A DNA stretch of 64,000 bases from Niebla homalea (taxonomy: Eukaryota > Ascomycota > Lecanoromycetes > Lecanorales > Ramalinaceae). The notes below the pieces were generated by a model, which was given only the letters and a program-made list of their open reading frames with translations, was not told the origin of the DNA and did not search any database. Location of the stretch: assembly GCA_019925105.1 (NCBI GenBank), contig JAHGAU010000027.1, forward strand, positions 744,001 through 808,000, given 5' to 3'. The position numbers and the translations under genes were made by a program. Positions 48,200 to 61,620 of this stretch are shown one piece after another. Position 1 is the first letter of the stretch. Every line of letters starts with the position of its first letter.

Positions 48200-48775
48200 A
48201 TTAATTAATTAATTAATTTATATTACGGATTTAGTTAAGTTAATTCCGGCGTTCCTTAATAGTCGGTTATTAAGCTTTATTAATAACCGTAAAAATATAA
48301 TATTTATAACGTTAAGATTAAAAACCGGTATCTATTTAACTTCTATTCTCGTCTTAAAGGATAAAAAGCGTTTACGGCTATTTATAGAGTAATAATTTAT
48401 TTATACGCCTTTTCTAAGAAAACCTATAATATTATAATTAAGTCCTTTTAAGGGTTACCTTTAAACTTATTGCTTTTTTATCTTTTTACGGGTCCGCTTT
48501 ATATTAATTTTTTAAATAGTACCTCCGAATACCCTTACCGGTATATACGTTATTATCGTCTTAATTATATTTACCTTCTTATCTTATTATTGCGGCCGTC
48601 TCTTTTAAAGACTTCTAATAAGTACCTTTATCGTTTTTTTTTAGCTATAGAATATACTTTCCGGCTTATATAATTATTTTAACCGGTATTTACTTTTTTT
48701 TTCCTTCTTAACCGGTAATTAGCCTTCTCCGTAAGGTCTTTAACGATTTCGTTTATTTTACTGGTAAAACTATTT
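48200..48775 (-). mobile_element. 5'-truncated LINE copy
   Basis: On the minus strand this segment matches 39670-40222 of the main LINE, including the words GCCTTCTCCGTAAGG and TTCTTAACCGGTAA and the TATTACGGATTTAG-type end. Homology ends near 48775, so only the last roughly 570 bp of the LINE are present. It is less mutated than the 41.8-kb copies. Confidence 0.75.
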
Positions 48776-50945
48776 AATAATATATTAATATAATCTTATA
48801 TAGTTATATATTTTAAGTTAACTTTTTAAATAATTATTATTTAACTTATTAAAAAAAGTAAAAAGTAATATTTTTTATTTATTATACTTATTTATTTCAC
48901 GCTTTATATAATCCTTTAAGTATATATAAATTTAATTAAAGCTTGTACTTTTATGTAATTATTAGGATTAATAATTTATATATAACTTAAATAATATAAA
49001 TAATAAACTATTTTTATAAATAATAAAATTAAATTAATAAAATAAAGTAAATAAGAATTTATTAATTAAGTTCCTTTTATATAATAATATTACCGTAAAT
49101 ATAATTATTTTTATATAAGATTTTCTTTTAAAATCTATTTATTTATTTATAAATTATTTTTCTTATTTAATATATAAAGTAAAGTAAATAAATTTATAAT
49201 TATTAATATTAATATCTTTACTCCGTATAGGTTTTTTCTTCCTAAAATATTTTATTATTTTCCGTTTCTTAATTTATTTAATTTAAAGTTTTATAAAGTA
49301 AATTTTATTATAATAAAAGTCTTTAACTTTATACTTTACCTCGGACGGGATATATATATAAGTAATATTATTATTAATAACTTAATTTACCGGATAAATA
49401 TTATAACTTATATAAAATCCTTAAATATATAGTTTAAATACTTATTTATTTATATAAGCTTTTTTTACCGTTAAGAATATACTTATAACGTTATAATTTT
49501 TTTCTTATATAAGTTATTTTTATTAAAAATAAATATTATTTTAATTAATTTTAATTAAAGATAAAACCAGCGGTACGCTTATATTTATCCTTTATATAAT
49601 AAAATATTTTTTTCCGTAAAGCTTTTAATCCGATAAAGATTCCTTTATACGGGATATTTAACCTTTAAGCGTAAGAACTTTTTACGCTATTTTAAAGTAA
49701 ATAAAGTAATTTAAAAATATATATTCCTTTAATATTTAATAAGTTAATTAAATCTGGATATCTTAAGCCGTTTAACGTTAAACCTTTTATAAAGGAACTT
49801 TATTACGTATTAATATATAAAGCCGGCTTTAATTTATTTAAATAAAGCTTTAAGTATAAATTAAGTATCCTAAGAATACTTTTATTTTTTATAGCTTTAT
49901 TAAATTACTATCCCTTTATTAACTATTTTTATATAATAATTAAAGTAAAAGCATATAACTTATATAATAACTTAATAAGAAGTTAATAACCTTATTAACG
50001 CCTTAAATAACCTTAATAAACCTACTTTATACTGGATACGTTTAATATCTTTACTTTTAAAGGGTTATTTATTTTACCTTTTAATTATTTAATAGACTTA
50101 CCGGCTTATATATTAATGGAATCTTTTATAAAATTACTATATAAGATTTATTTTTAAGCCTAAATATTTACGGATATTATTATAAAAAAAAAATATAATT
50201 AACGGACCCCGCTTTTTTTCCTTTATATAAGTAAAATCTTAAAGTTTTTATAATTATAATTATAAATAAAAAGCTTTTATAATTTATTATATAATATTTA
50301 TTTTTTTACGCTTATATAATATCTTCTTAAGGAATTATTAAATTATATAAAATAAGAAAATATATATAATACTAAAGAAAGTTATATAATTTAAAACTTT
50401 AAGAAAAATCTTATTATTATAGTAATTTATTAACTATATTTTATATAAAGAACGCGTAATATTATTTAAATAATAGTTTATTATCGAATTATTATATTAA
50501 TAATTTACTTAACGGAAATACGTTTCGTTTACTTCTATTATTTACGTTAATTAAAAACCCTCCTTTTACCCGGCGTAAGTCTTTTTTAAAGTTTAAAAGT
50601 TAATTACGTTATATATTTTATTAATTTACTTTAAATATACGCCGTATAATATCTTTTTCTCCTTTATTTTACCCTAGAGGATATAATTATTATATTATTA
50701 TATACGGCATTAAATTCGGGGGGTTAAGTTAATATTAAATATTTTAACGATTAAAGAAATTAAAAAATATTTAAGAAAGTATATAAAGAAAAAAACTTTT
50801 ATATTGTACGATAATATTATAAATAAATACCTGAATTATATATTAAATATATTATATTGCTTACTTTATATACGTCTTTCAAAATTAATCTTAATCTATA
50901 TATAATATCGATCTACGCCTTAAGGGCTCTATATAGGGTATATAT
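48776..50945. other. RIP-destroyed AT-rich DNA
   Basis: No readable gene. This is probably further transposon relics of unknown type. Confidence 0.55.
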
Positions 50946-50947
50946 AC

Positions 50948-51060
50948 CACCTTTAACACTCACCACTTCCAACACTTACCACCTTTAACACTTAACACCT
51001 TCAACTCTTACCACCTTTAACACTTATTCCTTTCGATATTCACTACCTTCAACACTTATT
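50948..51060 (+). repeat. 16-17-bp irregular minisatellite
   Basis: Five to seven variants of ACCACCTTTAACACTTA, with interchanges TTC/TTT and CTC/CTT, lead into the next array. Confidence 0.8.
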
Positions 51061-51064
51061 TATC

Positions 51065-51175
51065 CTTATCTGTACCCTTACTTGCACCCTCACCTGCACC
51101 CTCACCTGCACCCTCGCCTGCACCTTCACCTGCATCCTTAGCTGCACCCTCACCCTTATCACCCTCATCACCCTT
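51065..51175 (+). repeat. 12-bp minisatellite, C-rich on plus strand (left arm)
   Basis: Units of the type TGCACCCTCACC repeat about eight times. They are the reverse complement of the units at 51945-52105. Confidence 0.85.
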
Positions 51176-51830
51176 AGCTGCACCCTCATCACCCTCATTA
51201 CCCTTATCACCCTCATCACCCTCATCACCCTCATCACCCTCATCACCCTCATCACCCTCATCACCCTCATCACCCTCATCACCCTCATCACCCTCATCAC
51301 CCTCATCACCCTCATCACCCTCATCACCCTCATCACCCTCATTACCCTCATCACCCTCATCACCCTCATCACCCTCATCACCCTCATCACCCTCATCACC
51401 CTCATCACCCTCATCACCCTCATCACCCTCATCACCCTCATCACCCTCATCACCCTCATCACCCTCATCACCCTCATCACCCTCATCACCCTCATCACCC
51501 TCATCACCCTCATCACCCTCATCACCCTCATCACCCTCATCACCCTCATCACCCTCATCACCCTCATCACCCTCATCACCCTCATCACCCTCATCACCCT
51601 CATCACCCTCATCACCCTCATCACCCTCATCACCCTCATCACCCTCATCACCCTCATCACCCTCATCACCCTCATCACCCTTATCACCCTCATCACCCTC
51701 ATCACCCTCATCACCCTCATCACCCTCATCACCCTCATCACCCTCATCACCCTCATCACCCTCATCACCCTCATCACCCTCATCACCCTCATCACCCTCA
51801 TCACCCTCATCACCCTCATCACCCTTACCG
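51176..51830 (+). repeat. 9-bp minisatellite CACCCTCAT, about 70 copies
   Basis: The array is nearly perfect with rare single-base variants (CTTATCACC, CATTACCC). It keeps all CA dinucleotides although the flanks are RIP-saturated. The unit is three codons long, giving a spurious minus-strand open frame of Met-Arg-Val repeats. Confidence 0.95.
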
Positions 51831-51944
51831 ACCCTGACCTCACTACTACCTTCACTAGCCTCAATACAAGGGTAAGGGTGATAAGGGCTGCAAGTGGTGA
51901 AAGTAGTAAGTGGTCAGGGTAATAAGGGTGATGTAGATGATAAG

Positions 51945-52105
51945 GGTAAGGGTGCAAGTGAGGGTGCAAGTAAGGGTGCAAGTAAAGGTGCAAGTAAGGG
52001 TGCAAGTGAGGGTGCAAGTGAGGGTGCAAGTAAGGGTGCAAGTAAGGGTGTAAGTGAGGGTATAAGTAAGGGTGCAAGTAAGGGTATAAGTAAGGGTGAA
52101 GCCTG
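51945..52105 (+). repeat. 12-bp minisatellite, G-rich on plus strand (right arm)
   Basis: About 13 units of the type GGGTGCAAGTAA or GGGTGCAAGTGA. Together with 51065-51175 they form inverted arms on the two sides of the 9-bp array. Confidence 0.9.
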
Positions 52106-52199
52106 CAACGGTAAGCTTACGACGGCAGTCTAAATATAGTAGCGAGCATAAATACGTATATATAGCTCTAAACATAGAAGTATAAAAGCCAGGAATGAT

Positions 52200-55100
52200 T
52201 TTAAGAAACGTATATAAAGTAAGTAATACGGTATATTTAATATATAATTAAAATATTTATTCTTATATTATATTACCGCCGCCCGTATTAATTTATTTTA
52301 TTATTATCCGTTAATATTATTATAATATTCCGTCGGGCCTTTATTTATTAAGGTTAAATAAAAGGATCCGGTAGTTTAACGGTAAGCCGGTTCTTTCCTT
52401 ATATAAATATATAATAAGTAAAAAGGAAATTAACTATAATATAAAGGAAGCCTTCCGTTATCCGTAGATTTACCCGGTTTTAACTCTTATACCCCGTTTA
52501 ATAATTTTATATAAATTTAATTAACTATTTTTTATTATAACCGTTTAAGAGGATCTTAAGCCTTTAATTTATATATTCCGTTTTCTTCCGTTCGGTCTCG
52601 TAAAGCTTACGGTTTTTTATAATAACCGTAATAATATTCCCCCGCGGGTAATTATTCGTATTAACCCTTTAATCTATATAACTTATATATCGATAATTAC
52701 CTTTATATATATTTTAATCTTAATAATCCTTAAAATTAACGTTTTATTTTCCCGCGTATAAAATATTTAAGAAAAATTCCGGGAGCTTACGTAAGAAAAC
52801 CTCCTCCGTAAGGAATACAAAAAGCGTTACCTTAAATACGGTCTCTTTATCCTCGTACTTTTTTTTTTTATATTAAATTTATAACGTCCCTTATTAATTA
52901 AGTACCGTATAAAGGCAGTCGAATACGCCGGCGTTCTTAAGGAAAGAATAAGTTATACGGTAAAGAAAAACTAAAAAAGGGAGGAAAAGTAAAAGTAAAA
53001 AGGCTTTAAATAAACCTTAAACTCCTTTTACGGCCTATAATCTCCGTCGTTTTCTTTGGCCGGGCTTTTTAACCTTACTATAAGTAATTATTATATATAG
53101 TTTTAAGTTACTTTTTTAACTCCTTTTAAAAAGCTTTATTTATTATTTTAATTATTATCGCGGTATTAGTTACGGCGTTAACCGCGGCCTTAATAATAGC
53201 TAAAAAGATAAAATCCATAATATATAAAAAAAAGGGTAAAGGGAGGGAGGGAAGGAATATTTTATACGGCTTTATTATATTTACGATATTAATCTTACGG
53301 TAGGATTAGTAATTTATACGGAGGGTAAATAAAGCGTATATACGTTATATAATAAGTAACGGCGTTTAAATTTAGTAAGATTTAAGACGTAAAAAGAGGA
53401 TTAACGGAAGATAATAAACGGTAAATAAGGTATAATAAGCGTACGACGCGGATAAAGTACGGTATTAATAATATCTCTTTAATCTTAAAAAGCCGTATAA
53501 GTAAATAAAGGGAAGGCCGTAATTATCGTAAACGTAACCTCCGTATAAAGAGCTTTTATTTACTTATGGTGGACCGGCGTTAAGCTCCCAAATATTTTAA
53601 ATATTTAGGGCTTAACAAAGTAACCTTTACCTAATCGGGTTATACTGGGCTTTACGGCTTTTACGGGCCTTTTTATAGGTCGTATATTTAATAACCGGTA
53701 TACGGCGATTTATATAATTTAAGGAACTTAAAATAATAAATTAACGGCTCTTTATTTAAGCCTTAAAATAAACGTAAATATAGCTATTTCCTTAATATAT
53801 TTAAAGTAAATATATAATTATATAAACCTTATAGCTTTATTAACCGTTTTACTTCTATATTTAAGAATTTAACGTTATAATATAAAAATTAAATGGGATC
53901 AATCTTAAAATAAAATAAGCGGTCCAATTAAGCCTTAAATAATTCTTTATATTTAATCCAATTATATTTAAGATATATCCGTTATAAAGGACTTATTAAG
54001 TACTTTAGATTTATATTTTAAGGCTTAAGTTTATTATTAATTATATAGGATAAATAGAAAAAGTCTATTTTAATCTTTATTTTAAAATAAAATAAAAAGA
54101 TTCACTTTTAATAAAAAAATTAATCTTCTTCTTTTATAAAAATAAGTTAATTACTTAAATTAATATAATAAAATTCCTAAAGTTTTAATCTACTTAAATA
54201 CTTTATCCTTTATACTTTTATAATAATATCCTTAATACCGGTTTATATAAGTCCTTAAACCTTTTTTTCCCGGAAATAATATAGGATCTTATTACTTTAT
54301 ATAATAATACTATTTAAGAATAAGCCCGAATTTTATATAAATAAGCCTTTTTCCTTTAATATATATTATAATATAGATTAATTTTATATTTAAAATATTA
54401 TATTTATTTAACTATATAAGGTTTAAAACTATACTTTAAACGTTATAAAGGATATACGCGGTATAAAATTAATAAACGGCCTTATTTAAATAATATAATA
54501 GTATAATTATTACTTTATAAAATTAAAAAGAATTTCCTTTTTAATTTATTTTAATTACGTTATATTCTGCTTTAATAGTATTAATCCGGGAATTCCGTTA
54601 TATTTATACGTTAAGTTATTAATTTTATTTAACCGGTTATAATCCGTTACTTAAATATTTTAATAAAAATTATTAATATAAATATCGGAATAACCTATTA
54701 ATAAAATATCCTTAAATTTAAAAGTCTATATAATATCTATTCTAGGGGAATAATATTCTCCTAATAAGGTTAATATTAATAAATATAATATTATTACCTT
54801 TAAGAAAGCTTAATAATTATAATAAGTAAATACGGAAGTAACGGAAAGAGTTAAATAAGCCTGTTATTTTTTTCTTTAACTATAATAATTTAACTTAATT
54901 TATTAATACCCCTATATATTTTCCGATTTCTTTTCTTATTAATTTAGCTTAAATTAGCCTAGGTAAACGAATAATAACTTTAAAAAAGCCTTAATTAATT
55001 ATTAAATAAGTTTTATATTAATAAAAAAGGATTAAAATAGATTTCGGTTTACGGGATTTCCTTTTTATCCGGCGATTTATTATTTTCCTTTATAAAAGTA

Positions 55101-55800
55101 AGACTCTATATTTTTCTAAGTATAATAAAATTAATAAATATTAATAAAACGCTTTATTTAGCTTTCCTAAAATAAAGAAGCAATTAATAAAGATACTAAG
55201 CCTCTTTAATAGGATTATGAAGGACGTTTTTTATACGATTAATTAAACGTCTGTCCGTATTTATTAATGGCTTTCTAATATAAAAGTAGATACTCTTTAT
55301 TATAAACCGTTTTACTATCTTTATATTAAAAAGTCCGAAAAGCGTTATATTAGACTTTTTAAAACCTTTTTAATATTTATTTTACGTCTTTATTATTAAA
55401 CCGAAGCCGTCCAATAAACCTATTAAGGTTTCCGATTACCTTAAGATATTTAAAGGCTATATAAAGATTTATATACCGTTATACGTTATTTTTAAAAAGC
55501 TTAAAAAAGCTTTAAATTATATTAAGATATATAATATTAACTTTAATTAAATTAAATAAAAGAAAATGCTTAAACTAAAATTATAAACCTTTATATAGGG
55601 CTAATCGCCCTTTAATACCGGATATAAGTTATAAAAGAGTATCCCTTAATATATTTTATTTATATCTTAAGTATTAATTCTTTTAAGGTTTATAATTACG
55701 TTAATAATTATATATTAAAGATAATTAAGCTACTTTGGGTTATACGTATATTATTCCTTTATTATTTCTTACTATATAAGTTAGTATTAACCGATATTAA
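52200..55800. other. RIP-destroyed AT-rich DNA
   Basis: No open frame or recognisable domain was found. Some stretches (52.9-53.6 kb) are less AT-rich and may be transposon remains. Confidence 0.5.
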
Positions 55801-55810
55801 TATAATTATA

Positions 55811-57650
55811 ATGGATAATAATAATTTAAACGACAGTATTAATAATATTCCCGTAAACCAATTAAATAATATAAGTTTAAATAATAAGGGTTTAAATAAT
55901 AAGGGTCTAGATAATAACGATTTAGATAACGACGATTAAATCGAACTTTATCTTTATAATAAAGTAAATACTAAATATGATAAACTTTTAGACTTATTTA
56001 TAAAATACTTTACGAAGGAAAAAGTATTCTTCGAGATATAAATTAAATATCTCGTTAACCGTTATAAGAATCCGGTTCCGGAATTCATTTCTTATTTTAT
56101 ATATAGTCTAAGACTTATTAAAAACGAAAGAAAGCACTTTAATATTTTATAATTAAATCCTTATAATAAACGTTTCTCTCTTAATTACGGCTAAAAGACC
56201 TTAATTATAACGTAGTTTCAAAATTTTACGTAAGGGGTTTTATAGAAAGCTAAGTAGGCTTTATAAGATTTACTATTTAAGTTCCCGGATACTTACGATC
56301 TTTAAGACCTTAAAGATTAATTAATAAAGAACGACTTTAAATATTTTTTTATTAATAAAATCCTTAATAAACCTTATATTACCTTTATAGAATATTTACG
56401 GACTTTACCTTAATAAACTTAAAGTAAAACCTTTATATAGAAATTAAAGAAATAAAAGAAGCCTTATATTATAGAGTATTAATAATAATATATTAAAGCT
56501 ATAGAATTTGCCTTAATTATTACCTATATTTAAATAAGTTAACCTATAAAAAAGACTAAGCTTTTATCTATTACTTTCCGTAATATTTAAAATCTTTAAG
56601 GGATAAAAACAATATTTAACCGTATACTATTAAATCTTAACTATAATAAATCGATTTTAGATACCGAGAAAATCGTAAAGCTTAATTAATTCCTTCTTAA
56701 GGGACTTAGTTAAGGTATTATCCGATTTTTAATTTACGTTTAATTAACCCTCTTTTTCCTATCTGAGAAAGTTTAATTACTTTATTTATATAATGATTTT
56801 TATTCCGATTATACTATAAGATAGAAGGGTTTAAAAAGGTTACTTATTAATAATTTTTTATTTTATCGAACTTAATCTATAAATAATCGGAAGAATATAA
56901 ATTAAATTTAATTATTCAATCTTATCGCTAAGTAATAATTACTATTATATAACGTTATTTAACCAATTTTAATAAGCGTTACCGGATCGGTATAAATATA
57001 AATAAAGTAAAAAAATTAAATAAAATAACTAATTATAATTAGCGAACGTTAAAAGTAAATTATAATTAATATAAGAACTACCTAATATATAAATAGCCTT
57101 ATTAAATCCTTAATATTAAAGCCGTTTTAAAGGAATAATATATATAGCTTTTTACGGATAGCGATTTACTAGTAAGGTCCGTAATAGCCGGTTCTATAGT
57201 AATAAAAACGCTCGTATAGGATTTTGGGGCAATAAAAATATTAACCGGGCAAAAAAGAGTTAAAAAAGGAGATACGTAAATGGATTAGAGAGTCTAATTA
57301 AAAGGCTTATAAAGGTTATAAAGCCTTAGATACGTACTAATAAAGTTAAAAGTCTATATAAGAAATATAAAAAGGTTATTAAAGTCCTTATCCCGATAAA
57401 AGGAGTTTAGGATTATTAGTTTAATAAGTAAAGTAAAGAAAATATACGTTAATATAATAAAGAAAGTAAAGAGGATAAATTTTAGTCCAGAAAGGAGAAT
57501 AGAAATAAATAGTATTAATTTAATAAAAAGAATAAAAATAATATATATTAGTCCAATAAGGAAAGTAAGGTTAAATAATATTAACCTTATTAAGACTTAT
57601 AATAATATATATCCTTTAAATAACGAAGAAAAATAATACTTATAATAAAG
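55811..57650 (+). pseudogene. Possible LTR-retrotransposon gag relic
   Basis: From ATG 55811 the frame reads MDNNNLNDSINNIP, then an Asn/Asp-rich repeat (LNNKGLNNKGLDNNDLDNDD), then a helical region (RYKNPVPEFISYFIYSLRLI). Stops occur at former Gln or Trp codons. The later part, to about 57650, is basic with many Lys. This order (polar N-terminus, capsid-like helices, basic tail) is gag-like, but no zinc knuckle or polymerase motif was recognised, so the call is tentative. Confidence 0.35.
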
Positions 57651-58429
57651 GATAACGTAAAAGTTATAAAAGCCTTCAATTAAAACCCTTATTCTTAATA
57701 TAAATACCCAACGCTCGGTTTTAATATTAGCGCTTTCTTCCTAGGATTATAGGATAATTATACTTTTTGCTATTTAAAGTTCTGGGATAATTATATACCC
57801 TTTATTATTTAAAGTTAAGAGAAGGAAATATCCCTTATTACGATAATACGGTTTTAGTAGGAGCTTTTACTTTATTATTTACTTATAATACGGTATTATA
57901 GTATTATAATATTAATCGAATAAAAGTATTAAAAGCACTATTTATATAATAGTAATAACTTAATACCTTATATAATAAGGCAGATAAATACTTTATATAT
58001 AAAATATATATTCCTTCTTATATTATATAGTTCTATATCTTTAAGTATTTAAGGAATTTACTTAAAATTAAAATACTTTATCGTAAACGTAATAAACTTA
58101 AATAATAATAATAAAAGTATATAGATATTAAGTATCTTTTATCGGGGTCGGGTTAATATATATATTATAGGGAATCGTTTATATTAATTATAATTTAATT
58201 ATAAAACGAAGTATAAAGAAAAAAAGAAAAAACCGGAGAGGGTAAAGCCTTATATATACTATCGGTAATACCTTTATCGGGTATTATAAACCCGGTATCG
58301 CAGAGCTTATTAAATATTAAACTTATACCGGTATATTAAGTTTATAACGGTATTACCGTAAAATTAATAATATTACTATTAATATTATAAAATTAAATTC
58401 TTAACATCTCTTAAGGTATAGGGAGGCCT

Positions 58430-58860
58430 TACTCGGCCGTCGGTTTCTCTACTTAAATCACGGCGAATTTAAGCCTATTCCGGTAAAAGCATATAGGCAT
58501 CGGGCGTCGTATTATTGTGGAGGGCTTACTAAAGGGTCTAATAAAGGGCCTATTCCGGTAGAGGCATATAGGTATCGGGCGTCGCATTATTATAGAGGGC
58601 TTACTGAAGGGTCTAGTAAAGGGCCTAATAAAGGGCTTAATAATAAGCTGGCTGAGGGTATAGGTAAGGGTAAAGGTAGGGGTGAGAGTGAGGGTAAGGG
58701 TAAAGGTAAGAGTGAGGGTGAGGGTGCCAGTAACGGTGAAAATGCAGGTATAAGGGCCTTATTTACCTCTTAAGGTCCTCCACCCATATTACGGTGAATT
58801 TGGGCCTATTCCGGTAGAGGCATATAGGTATCCGGCGTCATATTATTATTAAAGGGCTTA
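58430..58860 (+). repeat. Tandem and dispersed units with a G-rich hexamer array
   Basis: GGCCTATTCCGGTAGAGGCA and its variants recur at about 58475, 58549 and 58807, each followed by TATCGGGCGTC, a block ending near TATTATTATAGAGGGCTTA. Between the second and third, 58655-58735 is a run of GGTAAG/GGTGAG hexamers. This is an island of low RIP damage. Confidence 0.75.
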
Positions 58861-61090
58861 TATTAAACCTTAATAGTATAACCTTAATTAATTCACCTCC
58901 TATTATAAGCTATTTAATATTCCGTTTAATTCTCTTTATATTTAGCCTTTAATAAACGACGTCGAAATTAAGCTTTATAATAAGAGTAAGGTTAAGCCGG
59001 TTTATTAATAATTTTAACGTTACTTATTAATCCGTTTATTTAAGTTTTACCTTTTTTTTATAGTATTTTTCTTAAACTTTTAATTAATTAATAAATAAGG
59101 GTAACTATTAAGCCTCTTCCGGATATTAAGAGCTTTAAAAGGAACGTTTATTATATAATACGCTAGAAGTTCTTTAAATATTTTATAGTAAGAAACGATA
59201 TATTTAAGGTTATTTTATTAAGGTTTATAAGACGGCTATTAAAATTATTATTAATAATCAAACTTTTCCGCTTTTACGATTAAATTAAATTCATATCCCG
59301 TAGGTTTTTAACGTAATTGTTTTCCGAATTTAAAGATATCGGTATAAAAATAAAATATAATATAATTATATTTAAAAGAAATTATAAATAAAGATAAAAA
59401 TAGAAAAGAAATAAATAAAAGTGATTTAAGAAGAAGAATAGAATTAACTTTTAATAAATATTTTAATGCGATCTTAATATATAATTATACGTCTTAAATA
59501 AAGTAAAACGGTAATAAGAATCTCTTAATTATATCTTATATATTATAAGCTAAATAAGCATATTAAATTAAGTAATACGCCAATTAATAATTAATTTTAC
59601 CTTATCCTTTAATAAGTATTCCTTAAATATTTAATAAATTTATTAATAATAATTTAAGGACTAAGTAACTATAAGTATATAAGAAATTTCTGGATACTTT
59701 ATACTTAAGCCGCCGAAGTACGAACCTTTAAAATCTTACTTTATCGATTTACTTAAATGGGGGTAATAAGGCCCCGTATATTCCCTTTACGTTATTATTA
59801 TATTTAATTAAGATTTAATTTAGGGCTCCTTTATATTTTCCCTTTATATTATGTAGTTTTAATTTTATTTAGAGTAAACGCTTAATAATTAAATTTCATA
59901 ATAATTCTACGTATTCTAAATATAATTAAGTAAGCCGGTAAGCACTTTATTATTAAGGATATTTTACTGAAGTTCGAATTTTATTATTAGCCTCCGTATT
60001 AAAATCCTTTAAGTCTCCTTTTAAATAGTTTAATTTTAATAATAAACCCCGTATGAAAGTTTAATTCCGGCGGTATAATAATATTTCGTTTATTATTAAT
60101 AAAGTAACCGCAATATATTTACTATTATTTTTATAATAAATATTTATAGAACGGATTTAATAGCTTCTTATCGATTAATTCCTTAAGTTCCCTTTTTTTC
60201 TATATTACCCTTAAGATTAAAAGCAAATTAAAGATAATCGAATTAAGCTTTTAATTTAATCGGAAAATAAATATAAGAAAAAAAGAATTCATAGGTCTTC
60301 CAATAATAAAAGTAAATAAATAAACCTTACGGGACATTATTTTGCTTTCTATTATATAGCCTTACCGAAGTCCTATTAAGAAACGCGCTAATATAAAAGT
60401 TAAAAGAAGGAAAAGACTTAAAGTTTTTAAGGTTATAAGTAAAATATTAAGTTAAGCTTTAAACGATTATAAAGTAGCGGGTTTAAATAATATAAATTAC
60501 TTTAAAGATAATAAGGTTAGAAAAATAATATTTAAAAAATAACTTAAGATAATCAGAAATATCGATATTTTCAGCGGAAAAATAATAATACCGGTTTTAT
60601 AGTTCCGACGACCTTAACTTTTAATTCCTTTATTATAGCGGAAAAGTATCCGCTTAATTTTTCGGAATACGAAATATTAAGTATAAAAAGATTAATATAT
60701 AAGACCGGGTTTATTTCCTTTTCCCCTTAAAGCTTCCGTTATATACCGTTTCTTATAATATAACCGCTTAATTAAGTTAATCATTAAAGATCCCCTTTTC
60801 GGATCCTATAAGTAAAAGATTTAACCGGAAAATCAAGGAACGGACCCGTATAATAATCTATAGTATAGGCTTACCTAAGAATTTATGGCCGGAAATCGTA
60901 ATAACCATTAATTACCTTATTATAAAAGAATTAACGTTTAGCTTAAAAGGGAAAATCACCTTTTATTAAGCGTAATATAATTAAAAACCAAATCTATTAT
61001 ACTTACGAGTAAATAAGTTATTATTATAGGTTAAGATTATAAAGCACTAGACCTCCTTAAATATAAGGGACAATTTATTTATACTCCTAG
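58861..61090. other. RIP-destroyed AT-rich DNA
   Basis: No readable gene. Probably transposon relics. Confidence 0.5.
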
Positions 61091-61096
61091 GTTACG

Positions 61097-61620
61097 ATGA
61101 TTAAATTACCTAAATATACCGGGTCTTCGACCCCCGAGTACAGACGTTTAATAAGAAAGTAAAACGATTTCTTTAACGTTTATATTAAGGAACGGAAAAT
61201 TACTCCGTTAAATAACTCCGATAAAGATACCCCGGCGGAGAAGATTTAACGTTTAAAAAAGGAATAACCTTAATAGGTCCCTACTTTAAGGGAGAATTAC
61301 GAGAATTAGGCCTATAATAACGTCTTTATTAATAATATTTTAAATAATATACCTATAAGTAATATACCCCGGGCTTTAGTCCCGGCTAAAGAATAAGGAG
61401 ATTACCTTTAAACTTAATAACCCTTTAATTAGGATAAGTAATAGTTTAATAAATCGCGGAAGGAAATTAAAATTATATTTTAAGGTAACCTTAAGCTTAA
61501 AATTCCTAAATATTCCGAGCTCCGGGATATATCCTTAAACCCGCTATTTACTTTTATTAATATAATTATCTTAAAGGAAAAAAAAAAAATATTTATTACT
61601 TAACGTTTATATTATTTAAG
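61097..61620 (+). pseudogene. Possible second gag-like relic
   Basis: From ATG 61097 the frame reads MIKLPKYTGSSTPEYRRLIR and, after a stop, NDFFNVYIKERKI, with further stops at former Gln codons. The LPKYTG start recalls gag capsid openings in fungal retroelements. No other domain was readable. Confidence 0.25.

Noticed and set aside
51176..51830. Telomere-like repeat
   Set aside because: The unit CACCCTCAT differs from the TTAGGG type and lies internally with different arrays on both sides.
51049..52077. 342-codon minus-strand open frame made of Met-Arg-Val repeats
   Set aside because: It exists only because the 9-bp and 12-bp satellite units are multiples of three; several frames are open through the arms and there is no unique coding sequence.
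52365..52400. tRNA-like sequence around GGTAGTTTAACGGTAAGCCG
   Set aside because: No complementary acceptor, anticodon and T stems could be drawn from the neighbouring sequence.
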